A DNA stretch of 64,000 nt, taken from Gigaspora margarita (taxonomy: Eukaryota > Glomeromycota > Glomeromycetes > Diversisporales > Gigasporaceae). The position numbers and the translations under genes were made by a program. Under the pieces are notes generated by a model. That model was not told the origin of the DNA and made no database searches. It saw nothing but the letters and a program-made list of their open reading frames with translations. Position 1 is the stretch's first letter. Every line of letters begins with the position of its first letter. The stretch spans positions 1 to 64,000 of the forward strand of contig WTPW01002773.1 in NCBI GenBank assembly GCA_009809945.1, read 5' to 3'. Shown here piece after piece: positions 12,331 through 25,855 of the stretch.

Positions 12331-13391
12331 TTGCTGATATTATAAACGTGAAAATTGTTCTAATAAAAAATATACAATGAATTTTAATATGCCGTATATC
12401 GTTACATTAATAATATATAATTTACAACATTACATGTTCTAAAAAGTAATTTTCTATTTTTGTTGAATGCTCTTTTTGAATTTTTTTTAATATGCATCTA
12501 TAGCAACGATCAATGATCGTATATAAAAATTTTTAAAATAATTTTTAAAAAATTTTTATATACGATCATTGATCACTTCTATATATAAAAGTCAAAATAA
12601 TACTAAGCAAATCGATTTTTATGCATTAATAAACGTTGTTCAGAAGAACAAAATACATTTAGTCTAAAATTTTTATATAAATCGGTTTACATTTCATTAA
12701 TATGTCTTTTTATTTTACGTTTCTGCAAAAAAAAATTACAAATTTTTAACTATATTTGTAGATATATAAAATGAAAAACTGTACTAATAAAAAGTTATCC
12801 GATTTGTATAAAAATTTTAATGTAGCTGTATTTTATTCTTTCAAACAACTTTAATTATTGCATAAAAGTTGATTTAATTAGTAAAATTGTAATTTTTCTA
12901 TATAGCAACTTTCTACAATCATAAGCATAGTGGACATTCGATTTGATTGGTTAAAAAATGTAAACAAGTAAACAATATGCATAATGTAAATCACTATAAA
13001 ATCCTTCCAAATCAGTCTGAAAGTAGTCTGAATAATAAAAATTACACAGTTAAATTTTTTATTGAGAAGCAATGATTTATTTCTGTAAAAATTCTGTGCT
13101 ATCAATATTAAAAATATATTTACAAGTCACTCTCGTTATAGTGAACTTTCATTATAATATAGTGAAGATAAATTCAAAACCAATTTATATAAAAATCCTC
13201 TCGATATAGTGAATTTACTAATACCTCTCAATATAATGAAATTTTTAAAATTTTTACTATTGAACGGATCATTTCACTATACTTGTATTCTGCTTTTTTT
13301 TAATTATAACGATAATCAAATTTTAGTCATCAATTTTGCTATTAAAGTATAAAACATACCGGTATTTCCAAATGCTGAAGTATTATATTTT
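12331..13391. repeat. Intergenic AT-rich DNA with a strong hairpin at 12508-12574
   Basis: GATCAATGATCGTATATAAA (12508 onward) and its complement (ending about 12574) form an almost perfect stem around an A/T-only centre. The stretch 12765-12900 resembles the inside of the mariner-like MITE at 11137 (phrases ACTAATAAAAAGTTATCCGA and TATAGCAACT), suggesting another decayed copy. Positions 13121-13285 carry TATAGTGAA / TTCACTATA words. No gene is supported. Confidence 0.5.
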
Positions 13392-13661
13392 TTATCCAAC
13401 TTTGAAATATAATTTTATTAAATAATAATCTTTTGGATTTCTATAGTATACCTTGTGCTTATATTTACAAATACAATATATAGGAGTTTTCTTATTGGGT
13501 ATTTTTATTAATTCTATCACTAAAAAATAATTAAGAATCCCAACACATCTACAACGATAATCTATATATTCAGAAATAGTTGAGAACTTCTTGCCATTCA
13601 AAAATTTGGCTTCTTTTCGACATCTTTCTATGTAGTCCTCTTGCTGGTGATTAACTGACAT
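13392..13661 (-). CDS. Hypothetical 89-residue protein
   Basis: An uninterrupted minus-strand frame starts MSVNHQQEDYIERCRKEAK and has a plausible mix of charged residues (DYIDYRCRCVG, IYCICKYKHKVYYRN) rather than the A/T-codon runs of neighbouring chance frames. No domain is recognised and no introns or neighbours support it. It may be a real short gene, the last exon of a longer one, or a repeat-derived fragment. Confidence 0.25.
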   Translation of the reverse strand: MSVNHQQEDYIERCRKEAKFLNGKKFSTISEYIDYRCRCVGILNYFLVIELIKIPNKKTPIYCICKYKHKVYYRNPKDYYLIKLYFKVG

Positions 13662-15049
13662 TTTATTGAAACGATTAACTACATCTTGCCATGCAGTAAA
13701 AAAATTCTTGAAGTGTAGACTTAGACTTAGCTTTAGTTTTTCGCCCTTAGTGATATTAATAAGCTTTTAGACAAAATAATTATATTTTTCTGATATAAAT
13801 ATTCAGGTCATATGGTCACTAAATAGTTGTAAAAGTTCTAATTCGTATATGATCATATTTGACTAGTCAGAATTGGCCAATCATATGTCCTGTGTGGATG
13901 AATTTTGCAGAAAATCATCGTTCCTGGTTTGACCTAAGTATAATGACATAACGTAATATCAAAAATTTTCAGTTAATTAAGTTACAGCACATAAAATTTA
14001 TAACAATCTACATGCTTCATAAAAAAAGATAGTTTTTATTTCTAAGCTAACATTAGTAATCTTTATCATAATAAAAAATTTTTGTTATCTTATATTTTTA
14101 TACTATCTATGTTTATTTTGAAATTTTGGAATGGCGTTTTAAGACTATTGACAAAATCAACATAAAGTTTGATTAGTTGGAATTCATATAGTTAACTACT
14201 TAAATTCAATGCCAAGATTATTTTGCTATACATTTAACATAAAATTATTCTCATCTATTTTATTGATTTAAATTGAATTCACATTCGAACCCAATCAATA
14301 ATAACTAAATAGTGTTTAAATTTCATTTAAAAAATGCAAAGAAGCTAAGTTTCACTTTATTTTCTTAAGAATTGATTATAAAATATGGATTACAGTTTTG
14401 ATAAATAGAGCTTTTAATCCCTCAGTAAAAATCCCTATTCCTAAGTCTTCATCTATATCCAAAAAGTAAATGATATTTCCTTCTTAGTCGATTTGATGGT
14501 CTTTTAGTTTTTCTGCTATCACTTCTTTAACTCTTCACTGGTAAAAGAAATATTTAATTCTCGTCTGTTGTCTAATTGAGCTAAACTAGATAACTCCTCA
14601 GTTGGGTTTTTTTTTTCTAGTCTGACAATTTTGATCAATTTCAACTACCTGTAATTTTAGTTTCTATTTTTTTATACCTAGCAGATTTACAAATTTCTTT
14701 AACTTATGATAAAGGAGTATTAGATGGCATGGCGGATTTACTACAAACTGCCAAGGAAGTCAAATGTATTATCGGGAATTTCAACATAATTAATGCGTTG
14801 ACTGGGCTGACTTGCTAAAATATATATATATAAATATACTAAAATTTGAATTCAATTTAAGAATATAAAATATCATTACCTGCATTTACTATATTTGCAA
14901 ATTCGAAATTTTTACAATAACATATTACTAACATTTTAAAAAATGCGTGTTATTACCTGGTTTAGGAAGTTTTGAAAGATTCAAAAATCGACTTGTATAA
15001 ATAGCTTGTGGGTGTGTCTGCTATTCAAATCGTATCGATTTGAACTTGA
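13662..15049. other. No gene supported
   Basis: AT-rich intergenic sequence. A short plus-strand reading at about 14706-14817 (YDKGVLDGMADLLQTAKEVK) has protein-like composition and could be a gene relic, but it ends in a stop after about 35 codons and matches nothing I recognise. Confidence 0.3.
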
Positions 15050-16035
15050 TTATTATGTTAGAAAATTTGCATCCAAATCTTTAACTTGCTTATATAATTC
15101 AGTCAGAATACTAGACAATTCTCCAGCAGTTGGTCTGTCTTTAGGTTCTGTATTTAAGCATTCATTCATCAGATCCAAAAGTAATTGAGGAGCTTCGCAT
15201 CTATAGTTAAATTCTTGGATGTTTTATTTATTTGCTTCAATAGGTCAAATCTGTGATCTTAGGCTTGTTTTTATGAATTAAGATATTTTTCGAATACTAA
15301 GTTATTAAAGTATTGGTAATTAAAGTACTATATTAATAAATTGATAAATATAAAATCAGATAAAATATATAATACTTACAAGATTTCTATAAATAATACT
15401 AGGAATCGGAAACCGATATAAGTCCGGAGCATAAAATAATATCTATTTTTTTTATGTCAGCCAATCGGGTTCCAATCACGCGATATTTGTTGTGTTGTAC
15501 AAATAAGCAAATGGTGACAGACGGAAATTGCAAAGTTACGTTTTTGATATATTGATTAATATTGCATCAAAAACAGAATTTTGGTATCACTTTGAATAGA
15601 AATTGAGAGTCCTCCGCTATGCTCTGGACAATTATTTTTATGTAAAAATAAAAACCTGTGCTATTTCTCTAGCAATATGTAGTTTATCTGCTATTGTAAT
15701 TTTGTAAACACGTTTTTAGGTATTCTTATAGTTCCTTTATTAGCATATTCTAAAATCATATTATAATTCCTGTTGCTATCTATATATGCGTGGATTCATG
15801 GCCCTCGAAGTTGACTTCGATTTTGTCTAAAAAGCGAGTGTAGAGTTTTTTTTTCTTTACAGTTGAAGAAGGCGAAGTAATTTTTAAAGGTTCTAAAGAA
15901 CCAAACCATCGGTCATGTTTGCCTTGCATTTGTTTGAAATGATAAATATATTGTTTTTTATTTAGATATAATAATGTTTTCCATTCGTATTTAAAAATTT
16001 TTCCAAAACCTTCCTCACTGAGTTTGTAAATTTAT
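15050..16035 (-). pseudogene. Tyrosine-kinase-like protein kinase, decayed
   Basis: Minus-strand reading shows the pieces of a protein kinase in the right order. At about 15960-16035 is the glycine loop, KLSEEGFGKIFKYEWK. At about 15640-15780 is the end of the N-lobe and the C-lobe start (NMILEYANKGTIR, then KITIADKLHIAREIA, then LFLHKNN). At about 15060-15190 is the final helix region (APQLLLDLMNECLNTEPKDR, then PTAGELSSILTEL). The catalytic loop, DFG and APE segments are missing: 15200-15600 holds unrelated DNA. Frameshifts and stops separate the pieces. This kinase type is strongly amplified in arbuscular-mycorrhizal fungi (family knowledge). It cannot be active. Confidence 0.8.
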
Positions 16036-19000
16036 TATAATCGATAAAATTAAAGATCAACAATATTTACTATATAACAATTTTTTGAGACTTCCCTGCT
16101 TTGAGTTTTCTATAACCATTCTGTAGTTACCATCTTTTCGATTCTTGGTTATTCATAAATTGCAATTGCAAAATCGCCCCCATGTTTATGTTGATTTTTA
16201 AACCTCCTACCAATCACTTAATGGGTTATTATTCAAGTCGTAGGTCATTAATCGAAGTTGTCTTGAATGGCTTTTTGTGTTTGCGCCTACTACATATTTA
16301 GTAATAGTCCAAACAATGTATATCTTTAAGAGATCAAATACGTTAAGCCACCTCTAACCAAAATAGTCTCAGCAGAAATTGTTATCAACGTTTTATGCCA
16401 ATTTAGTTAATTTTGAATCAGCATTTGCTTCTTGACCTACCTATTAATTGGCTCAACGCTTCTATAGTTCCCTCTACGTATTTAAATATTAATAATTTGT
16501 TTAAATAAATTTTTTTTGTCTTTAAAAAAAGTTAACTTACGGTACTAGAACTTCTCTATTAACTCGGGCCATTATATTTTTTCGCTAGTAACCAAAAAAT
16601 TACTTATAATAACTAAGTTTATATAACGATTAATAGCTAATTAACTCATTCATTACATACCACATTGCCGTATTTGATCTATACTGATCTTTTTTTACAG
16701 AAGACATACAAAGAGCTAAAGAGCACTATTATATGGTTTAAAAAAATTTTATTATATAAAACTATGAGTTGTCAATTGACAACGTGGTTTTTCATAGTAA
16801 GGGTTACTTTAAAATTTTTTTATATTGTATAACCCAGTGATCTTCAAGCCAATCAAATCGAATGTTCACCATGCTACAATTATATATAAAATTTTTAAAT
16901 ACCTCTATTAAATCACTTTTTTTTCATTTATTATAATTTGTGCTTATATAGAGGTAACCTTTATATAGTCACACTTCTTTATAATCACCATATTGGTGTG
17001 TGCCCAATTGTGTTATTATATGGGAAAATGACTATATATAAGTAATAGTTTGTTTACATAGTAATTTTATATAGTTAGCCAATCATTTTTTAAGAATATG
17101 TTCACAATACTGGACCAATTTGGGTGATCTCACCTCTTTAAATGCATCTCAGTAAGCACTACAACTTTCAATTAGTGGGCATTAGCTGTTAACTTAGTAC
17201 AAAAAAATCTTTATATGAATAATTGTCAAAATTTTGGTATTTCCTATTTATATAATTTACATAGTGATCTGTATCATATTACACTATGATCTTGTACCAG
17301 ATGACTAGCAGATCATCAATTAATTAAAATAAAGCAAAACACAATAGCAATCCATATAATTAACTAATCATTTTTGAAATTGGCAATCATATATAAACAA
17401 TAATCATTGTCTTGAAGTTGTGCCTTACCATATTAAAGCTACTTTTTTTTTTGTTTTTTTTTGTTTTTTTTCTATATTTTTACTTGAAGTTGTGTAGTTG
17501 TTTTGAAATTGTTTTGAAGTTGTTTTAGAGTTGTCTTGAAGTTATCTCAAAATTGTCTTAAGTTGTCTTGGAGTTGTATTAGAGTTGTTTTGAAGTTGTT
17601 TTAAAGTTGTATAATTTTGTTATTTCAAAGTTCTTTTTGTTTTTCTTTTATCAGTTTTTGCTATTTCACCAAAACTTTGACATTTTACTAGAATAGTATA
17701 ATAACAGTCAGAATTAGCAAACTACAGTATGAAATAGCAAGAAACATTCAATTTTTTCGCAATTGTTTAATGTTTTATAACTTTATAACAAATAATTATT
17801 TTAAAAATCCTTCTTACAAATTTATTATTTATAACCTAAACTACAAATCTGTAAAATATCTTGCTTTTTACAAGATTATAAGAAATTAAAATTTGGTAAT
17901 TTTACCTTATTATATTAATGCTAGTTACATGCAATCGATTTTATTAGTTAATACTCATTATTAAAAAATCAATTTTAGTATTTTAATAAAATTAGCCAAT
18001 TAGAAGTGTATTACATAACCCAAATTTGGTGCTTTAATAAAATTAGCCAATCAGAAGTTGTGTTATATAACCTAAATTTGGTGCCCTTCAAAAAAATTGG
18101 ATGCTTCTTGATGTCTCGTACTGTAGTAAGTTTTTTTTATATAATTTTTTTTTGATAGTTTAGAAAACAACTACTATTTTAAAATTCTTAATTTGCAAAA
18201 AACTTTATAATAAAGCAGTTGGGCACTTGATTTTAAAGTTATTAATATTATTATTTGATTTAGTTTTTGAGATATTTTTTTTAAAGTATTGCTAATCTTA
18301 ACAGGCTATGAAATTCACAACTCTGTATCTGCCAATCAAAATTGCAAAATTAGTACTATTTGCAAATGTTTTTTGTATAACAAAAACAAAGTTTTTTTTT
18401 ATAAAAAATCAAAAAAATTACTTATAATGCAAAATCTTTTATAAAACTATTTTTTTTTATACAAAAAAAAATAGAAAACTTTTTTGAAATAGAAGTATAA
18501 ATTTTACAGCCTGTGAATTAAAGTAATTTTTTTTTTATTATATTTAATTTTTTTTATTTTTTTTTTTTTGTTTCTTTTTTTTTTGTTTCTAATATTTTTT
18601 TTTCAGATACATTTTGAAATCATTGTCATTAGAGGCATCATAATTGGAGTTGTTAAATCAATACTAACTAAGAATCAGGCAATATTAATTTTTTTGACTT
18701 GTCTAGCAATTGACAAAAGGGTACTATAAGTTTTGTTTGTTTAGCTTTAATTAGTTAGTTTCTATTTTTGTATTATATTTTTGTATTATGTTTTTTTAAT
18801 AAATTTCAAATATATATACTAACCAATCAAAATTGATTATGTAGTTTATATGATAGTAATTAGTATTAGTCGTCACATAGATCATATAATAGATTTTAAT
18901 TGGTTAATCACAGGGTTACTATAAAATAATATTTTTAAAATAAAATAAAAATAAAAAAATAATAATAACTTAATTAAAATTTATTTATTTTATACTATAA

Positions 19001-20152
19001 TAATAACTTATTTTTAAAAAAAGTATATATAAATTTATGATTTTAAACAATTTGTATACTATCAAGTTATTAGAGATTTAATATTTTTATTTTAATAAAT
19101 TTATTATATTAATTCTATGAAAAAATATGTTTATTACTATTAGTAACAGTAACCAGATTTGGGTTAGAGTTAGATTTAGAGTTATAAGTATATTTATTAT
19201 ATAATAAATGGCTCAAAAAACATTTTTTGCTAGATACAAACAATGGTTTTATAGTCATAAATATAAATTATTGCAATTTGTAGTTTTTTTGAATTTTCTT
19301 GTTATACCTAATCTTGCAATTTAATTGGCTCAGAACTGTCACTACTAGTTACAAATAGATTTATACTAATTTTATATATTTATTTAATTTATATTATTTT
19401 TAATTTTTTATATAATTTAATTTAATATTTAATATTGCATTTTAATCAAATAATGCAAATTAATAAAAAATTTTATCAATTAATCAATTTATTTAGTTAA
19501 TTAATTAGTTGCCAATTAATCCATCTATTAATTAATGCTTCAAATACATACTGGTTTCTAGTTTCCTAGTATAAAAACCAAGAAACAAAAGATCTTTGTA
19601 AATTTATAATGCCAACTATAAAACTATCTAATTAGTAGGTGATAAGTAATTGAATTCTTTCAAAGGTTTTAACAAATTAACTAAAGATATTTTAGAACAT
19701 GCATATACAAATAGAGTTAGTATAATTGCAGTCTTCAATAGCTAGACAAACATAAAGCAAAAGTACCTTTTTGATATTGTCTTAATTATATATAGTTACA
19801 AAATTATTTTGGGTTTTGAAATCCAAAATTGAATTTTTTTTCAAAATAGTTTTTGATCTATTTTACTTAAATTCTAAAAGTTTTAATACTTTTTTTAAAT
19901 AGATAAAATGATAAGAAACATAAATATATAAATTTTATTTCTCTTTTTTATAAAAAATTTTAATTTATTTTGAAAACTTGAAATAAACATTTTTTAAAAA
20001 TTAATTTTAATAAGATGTATAGTTTTAATTATATCTCAAAGTATATCTTTAATTTGAAATACTATATATATAATATTAATAATTAACAGTCAAAAACTAA
20101 AAATATAAAAATTTTTATTAAAAGTATAATAGAATCCTAGACATCTCTCTTA
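16036..20152. other. 4-kb gene desert, extremely AT-rich
   Basis: No coding region, RNA gene or element end could be supported. Contained low-level structure: imperfect 11-12-bp repeats of the TTGAAGTTGTTT type at about 17485-17620, and one tandem duplication of about 52 bp at 17980-18083. Long T- and A-runs dominate at 18370-18610, and near-pure A/T sequence at 18950-20100. The part just left of 16300 may be a decayed upstream extension of the kinase pseudogene, but no motif is readable. Confidence 0.5.
17980..18083. repeat. Tandem duplication, 2 x ~52 bp
   Basis: The unit TTTTAATAAAATTAGCCAAT...CCCAAATTTGGTGC at 17980-18032 is followed at once by a diverged second copy (18033-18083). Substitutions between the two copies are mainly C/T changes. 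Confidence 0.7.
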
Positions 20153-20946
20153 GGGCCATGTTATTAATCACCTGATTATTTTTTATTAGAGGCCTACTCC
20201 CCTTCCTCTTTCCTTAATATAGATTTGGACAGGTTTTTATATATAATTTTAACATTTTTTACCCCCCTTCCCTTCTAAAAAATCATCTGATTTTTGTCAC
20301 TCCTCTTATAAATCATAACTAGGTTTTGGTTAATTTTGATCTAATTTGCTAAAAATAACAAAACTTTATTTGTTAAATAACTTTTAATCCAGTAATTAGA
20401 ATTAAATAAACTTTTTTTTTGTTAGATATGCTTTACTGAGAGCTTTATTTAAAAAAAAGTTTATTCAAATTGGACTACTAGATGCCAAGATAATTGCTAA
20501 AAACTATTTTTTGCTTCTTAAATTTTAAAATTAGCTACTATATATTAGATTTAGCTAGTGAATATGTGACAACAAGGCACATTTAAATATAATTAATATA
20601 ATTAGATTTATATATTAGTTAATCTACTTGTTATATAGTGGTCTACTATAATATTGTAAATACTTTTAAAAAATTTATAAAGAGCTAAATATTAAGCTAA
20701 AAATAAAAATTTAAATTTATTAAATCTATATCTTTTAATAAAAAAAAGTTTATAAAATTTTATACAATACTTTATAAAATAATCAAATTTTAGTAAATTT
20801 TAGATTTTTTTTAATAGGCGAGGGCCAGAAATCAGCTGATTCTCTAGAGAAGTTAAAAAAAGTAAAAATTTAATATAAAGACCTAACTAAAAGAAGGGGG
20901 TCAAAATTTTGGCCAAAATCAAATCAGCTAATTCCTGGTAGTGCCC
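20153..20946. mobile_element. PIF/Harbinger-like non-autonomous element
   Basis: The element begins GGGCCATGTTATTAATCACC and ends with the complement of GGGCACTACCAGGAATTAGC, immediately flanked by TTA on both sides (20150-20152, 20947-20949). A 3-bp TWA duplication is typical of PIF/Harbinger. A shorter relative, in reverse orientation, lies at 48446-48599. A hairpin with A/T-rich arms lies near 20385-20500. No transposase is visible. Confidence 0.65.
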
Positions 20947-23370
20947 TTATTGCAATTTGCTAATTTTTAATATATTTTTATAGTAACTAGAATTACTAAA
21001 TATAGTAATATATAAACTTAATTTTTTAATCAAGTAAACTAGCAATTTTATTAAATAAAATTATTTAGCATAACAATTTGTATATATTTTGAAAGTTTTA
21101 TAATTTTTAAAAATTTATTACTAAATTCTATATATAGTAATAAAATTACTATATTTAGGGGTCATCTAAAGCCATGTACCCACGTGATCAATTTCATAGA
21201 TCAATAATTAAAATATGATGATTAAGAACTCAAATGTTTTTATAATTTTGAATGAAGATATCTCTGCAAGCACCTAATAGAATTCGATAAAATATTTTTT
21301 TATTTTGATTCAACATATTTATAGAATTAAAATAAAAAAATTTTTATCGAATTCTACTAGGTGGTTGTGGAAATATCTTCATTCAAAATTCAAATAGTTT
21401 CAGCACAGCTTTTAATTTAGTTAGATGTTTAAAACTTTGAACAAAGTTATCTCTGCAACCACCTAGTAGAATTCGATGAAAATTTTTTTATTTTGAATTA
21501 ACAATTTTGTAGAATTAAAATAAAAAAAATTTCATTGAATTCTACTAGGTGGTTGCAGAGATATCTTCGTTCAAAATTCAAATAGTTTCAGTATAGCTTC
21601 AATTTAGATAGATGTTTAAAACTTTGAATGAAGATATCTCTGCAACCACCTAGTTGAATTTGATGAATTTTTTTTTTTTTGATTCAACAAATTCGCAAAA
21701 TTAAAATAAAAAAATTTTCAACAAATTCTACTAGGTGGTTACAGAGATATCTTTGTTCAAAATTCAAATAGTTTGACACAGCTTTAATTTAGATAGATAT
21801 TTAAAACTTTGAATGAAGATATCTCTGTAACCATCTAGTAGAATTCGATAAAAATTTTTTTATTTTGATTCTACAAATTCATAGAATTAAAATAAAAAAA
21901 TTTATCAAATTCTACTAGGTGGTTGCAGAGATTACCTTTGTTCAAAATTCAAATAGTTTTAGCACAGCTTCAATTTAGTTAGATGTTTAAAACTTTGAAC
22001 AAAGATATCTCTGCAACCACCTAGTAGAATTTGATGAAATTTTATTTTTTGATTCAAAAAATTTGTAGAATTAAAATAAAAAAATTTTCATCGAATTCAA
22101 CTAGGTGGTTGAAGAGATATCTTTGTTCAAAATTCAAATAGTTTCAGCACAGCTTCAATTTAGTTAGATGTTTAAAACTTTGAACAAAGATATCTCTGTA
22201 ACCACCTAGTAGAATTCAATGAAAATTTTTTTATTTTAATTTAACAATTTTATAGAATTAAAATAAAAAAATTTTTATCAAATTCTACTAGGTGGTTGCA
22301 GAGATATCTTCATTCAAAATTCAAATAGTTTCAGGTAGCTTTAATTTAAATTGATATTTAAAACTTTGAACAAAGATATCTTTGCAACCACCTAGTAGAA
22401 TTCGATGAAAATTTTTTTATTTTGATTCTACAAATTTATAGAATTAAAATAAAAAAATTTTTATCAAATTCTACTAGATGGTTGCAGAAATATCTTCGTT
22501 CAAAATTCAAATAGTTTTAGTATAGCTTTAATTTAGTTAGACATTTAAAACTTTGAATGAAGATATCTCTGCAACCACCTAGTAGAATTCGATAAAAATT
22601 TTTTATTTTGATTTTATAAATTCATAGAATTAAAATAAAAAAATTTTATTGAATTCTACTAGATGGTTGCAGAGATATCTTCGTTCAAAATTCAAATAGT
22701 TTCAGCACAGCTTCACTTTAGTTAGATGTTTAAAACTTTGAACAAAGATATCTTTGCAACCACCTAGTAGAATTTGATAAATTTTTTTTTTTGATTCAAC
22801 AAATTCGTAGAATTAAAAAAAAAAATTTTTATCAAATTCTACTAGGTGGTTGCAGAAATATCTTCATTCAAAATTCAAATAGTTTCAGCACAGCTTCAAT
22901 TTAGTTAGACATTTAAAACTTTGAACGAGGATATCTCTGTAACCACATAGTAGAATTTGATGAAACTTTTTTTATTTTGATTTTACAAATTCGTAGAATT
23001 AAAATAAAGAAATTTTTATTGAATTCTACTAGGTGATTGCAGAGATATCTCTGTTCAAAATTCAAATAGTTTCAGCACAGCTTCAATTTAGATAGATGTT
23101 TAAAACTTTGAACAAAGATATCTCTGCAATCACCTAGTAGAATTTGATAAAAATTTTTTTATTTTGATTCTACAAATTCATAGAATTAAAATAAAAAATG
23201 TTTTATCAAAATCTACTAGGTGTTGCAGAGATATCTTCATTCAAAATTCAATAGTTTTAGTGCAGCTTCAATTTAGTTAGATGTTTAAAACTTTGAACGA
23301 AGATATCTCTGCAACCACCTAGTAGAATTTGATAAAAATTTTTTTTTTGATTCAACAAATTTGTAGAATT

Positions 23371-23953
23371 GACCTTAGGGTCAATAGCTTAGCAGTTAAG
23401 CTCCTAAGGTCACCAATCGAAGGTTGCCGGTTCAAGTCCGCCTAAGGGCAGAAGTGAATTTGTGTTAGGGCCCGATATAAAATAACTGAAGTCACCAACT
23501 TAGCCATGAGGCTATGAGGATCATGTAATAGTATGTTAGTGGCAGCGTCCGGGCCGTGATAATAGAACCAGTAATGATAGGCCGTAAATGGTACTAAATT
23601 TTGTGGGAGTTGAGTCCGGTGCAACTTCTAAAGGATAAATGGCGAAGCGCTGGTAGGTCTATATGAAAATAGGCAGAACTAAAACACCGCGAGAAGATAG
23701 GGACCTAGGACATCAATTGACAGACGCACTCCATATGGGCTTGGCAGTTGCCAGTGCTAACTAGACCAACTGACAAAAAGCATTCCCTGAAATATTTATA
23801 TGGTTTGTTGGCTGGATAGTAGTGGTAGCGGTTTAAGGTACACCCTGACTGCAAGTGAAAGCCGAGGTAACTGCGCCCCATTACATTAACATTGGCGGCT
23901 AACGGTTAGTAGGGGTTAATAAGTCAGGATTAGAGAAAGAAAGAAAAAAAAAA
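23371..23953 (+). mobile_element. tRNA-headed SINE, copy 2, inside the satellite
   Basis: A tRNA-like head (about 23374-23450) has an A box, TAGCTTAGCAGTTAAG, and a B box, GGTTCAAGTCC. Complementary 7-base ends (CCTTAGG and CCTAAGG) mimic an acceptor stem. The element ends in an A-rich tail and is flanked by TTGTAGAATT (23361-23370) and TTGTAAAATT (23954-23963), a 10-bp target duplication made in a satellite monomer. Its middle contains GTAGCGGTTTAAGGTACACC followed by CTGACTGCAAGTGA, which it shares with the 3' end of the LINE at 33379. G+C is far above the flanks. Confidence 0.88.
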
Positions 23954-25109
23954 TTGTAAAATTAAAATAAAAAAATTTTTATCAAATTCTACTAGGTGGT
24001 TACAAAGATATCTTTATTCAAAATTCAAATAGTTTTAGTACAATTTCAATTTAGGTTGACATTTAAAACTTTGAACAAAGATATCTCTGCAACCATTTAG
24101 TAGAATTTGATGAAAATTTTTTATTTTGATTCTACAAATTTGTAGAATTAAAATAAAAAAATTTTCATCAAATTTTACTAGATAGTTGCAAAGATATCTT
24201 CATTCAAAATTCAAATAGTTTTGGTAAAGCCTCAATTTAGTTAGATATTTAAAACTTTAAACAAAGATATTTCTGCAACCGCTTAGTAGAATTTGATGAA
24301 AATTTTTTATTTTGATTCTACAAATTCGTAGAATTAAAATAAAAATTTCATTAAATTCTACTAGATGGTTGCAACTACCTAGTAGAATTTGATGAAATTT
24401 TTTTTTTTTGATTCAACAAATTTGTAGAATTAAAATAAAAAAATTTTCATCGAATTCTACTAGGTGGTTACAAAGATATCTCGTTCAAAATTTAAATAGT
24501 TTCAGCACAGCTTCAATTTAGTTAGATATTTAAAACTTTGAATGAAGATATCTCTGTAACCACATAGTAGAATTCGATGAAAATTTTTTATTTTGATTTT
24601 ACAAATTTGTAGAATTAAAATAAAAAATTTTTATCGAATTCTACTAGGTGATTGTAGAGATATCTTTGTTCAAAATTCAAATAGTTTCAGCACAGCTTCA
24701 ATTTAGGTAGACATTTAAAACTTTGAACGAAGATATCTTTGCAACTACCTAGTAGAATTTAATGAAAATTTTTTTATTTTAATTTTACAAATTCATAGAA
24801 TTAAAATAAAATAGTTTTATCAAATTTTACTAGATGGTTGCAAAGATATCTTTGTTCAAAATTCAAATAGTTTTAGTACAGCTTCAATTTAGTTAGATGT
24901 TTAAAACTTTGAATGAAGATATCTCTGCAACCACCTAGTAAAATTTGATGAAAATTTTTTTTGATTCAACAAATTTGTAGAATTAAAATAAAAAAATTTT
25001 CATTAAATTCTAATAGGTGGTTACAGAGATATTTTCATTCAAAATTCAAATAGTTTTAGCATAGCTTCAATTTAGTTAGATGTTTAAAACTTTGAATGAA
25101 GTTATCTCT

Positions 25110-25855
25110 TAGGGGTCTTAGTGGGTCGGGTTGGGTCGGGGTTGGCCTGACCTGGGTCAGACCCACTTGGGTCAAAACCTGACCCAGGTCTGACCCGCCT
25201 CATGTCAAACCCGACCTGGGTCTGACCCGCCTCATGTCAAACCTGACCCGGGTCTGACTCGCCTCATGTCAAACCTGACCCGGGTCTGACCCAACCCAAC
25301 CCAACCCAGGTTGAACCCGGGTCAATAATAGTTGCTACATAGTAAAGTCTAAATTTTACTATATAAATCGATAAAATCTGCTTAAGTAAACTTGTTTGGA
25401 AGATCAAAATGCATATCACTAAAATTTTTATTCAAATCGGAGAAATTTTTATTATTTGGCTTTTAATTTTTACGGTCAACGAAAAAATTAGAATCTTTTT
25501 AAAAAATATGTTTACTGAACGTAAAATTTAAAAGTTAAATAGTAAATATTTCTTCATTTGGATGAAAATTTCAGAGTATATGTATTTTGATCTTTCAAAC
25601 AAGTTTACTTAAGCACATTTTATCGATTTAGATAGTAAAATTTTGACTTTACTATGTAGCGACTACTTGTGATCATTGAAAATAATCTGACCCGGGTCTG
25701 ACCCGACCTGGGTTTTTTCTGACCCGGGTCTGACCCGACCCAGATTTTTTCTAACCTGGGTCTGACCCGACCCGGGTTTGATCTGACCCAACCCGACCCA
25801 GGTTGGGCCTGACCCGGGTTGGGTTGGGTCAGACCCGACCCAGCTAAGACCCCTA
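25110..25855. mobile_element. GC-rich hAT-like element with GGGTC/GACCC repeats
   Basis: Terminal inverted repeats start TAGGGGTCTTAG and end CTAAGACCCCTA. The exact 8-bp duplication TTATCTCT lies at 25102-25109 and 25856-25863, as for hAT elements. The subterminal parts are dense arrays of GGGTCAGACC and GACCCGGGTC words. The centre (about 25330-25670) is AT-rich and palindromic, with AAGTAAACTTGTTTG and its complement and the ends GTTGCTACATAGTAAA / TTTACTATGTAGCGAC. No transposase is present. Confidence 0.87.

Noticed and set aside
20950..21150. Extension of the large element's inverted repeats outward by 200 bp
   Set aside because: The apparent outer similarity is A/T-rich and gapped; the exact 8-bp duplication sets the ends at 21158 and 29643.
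23374..23450. tRNA gene
   Set aside because: A and B boxes and an acceptor-like stem are present, but the sequence is the head of an A-tailed element with target duplications, hence a SINE. The same applies at 5823 and 46090.
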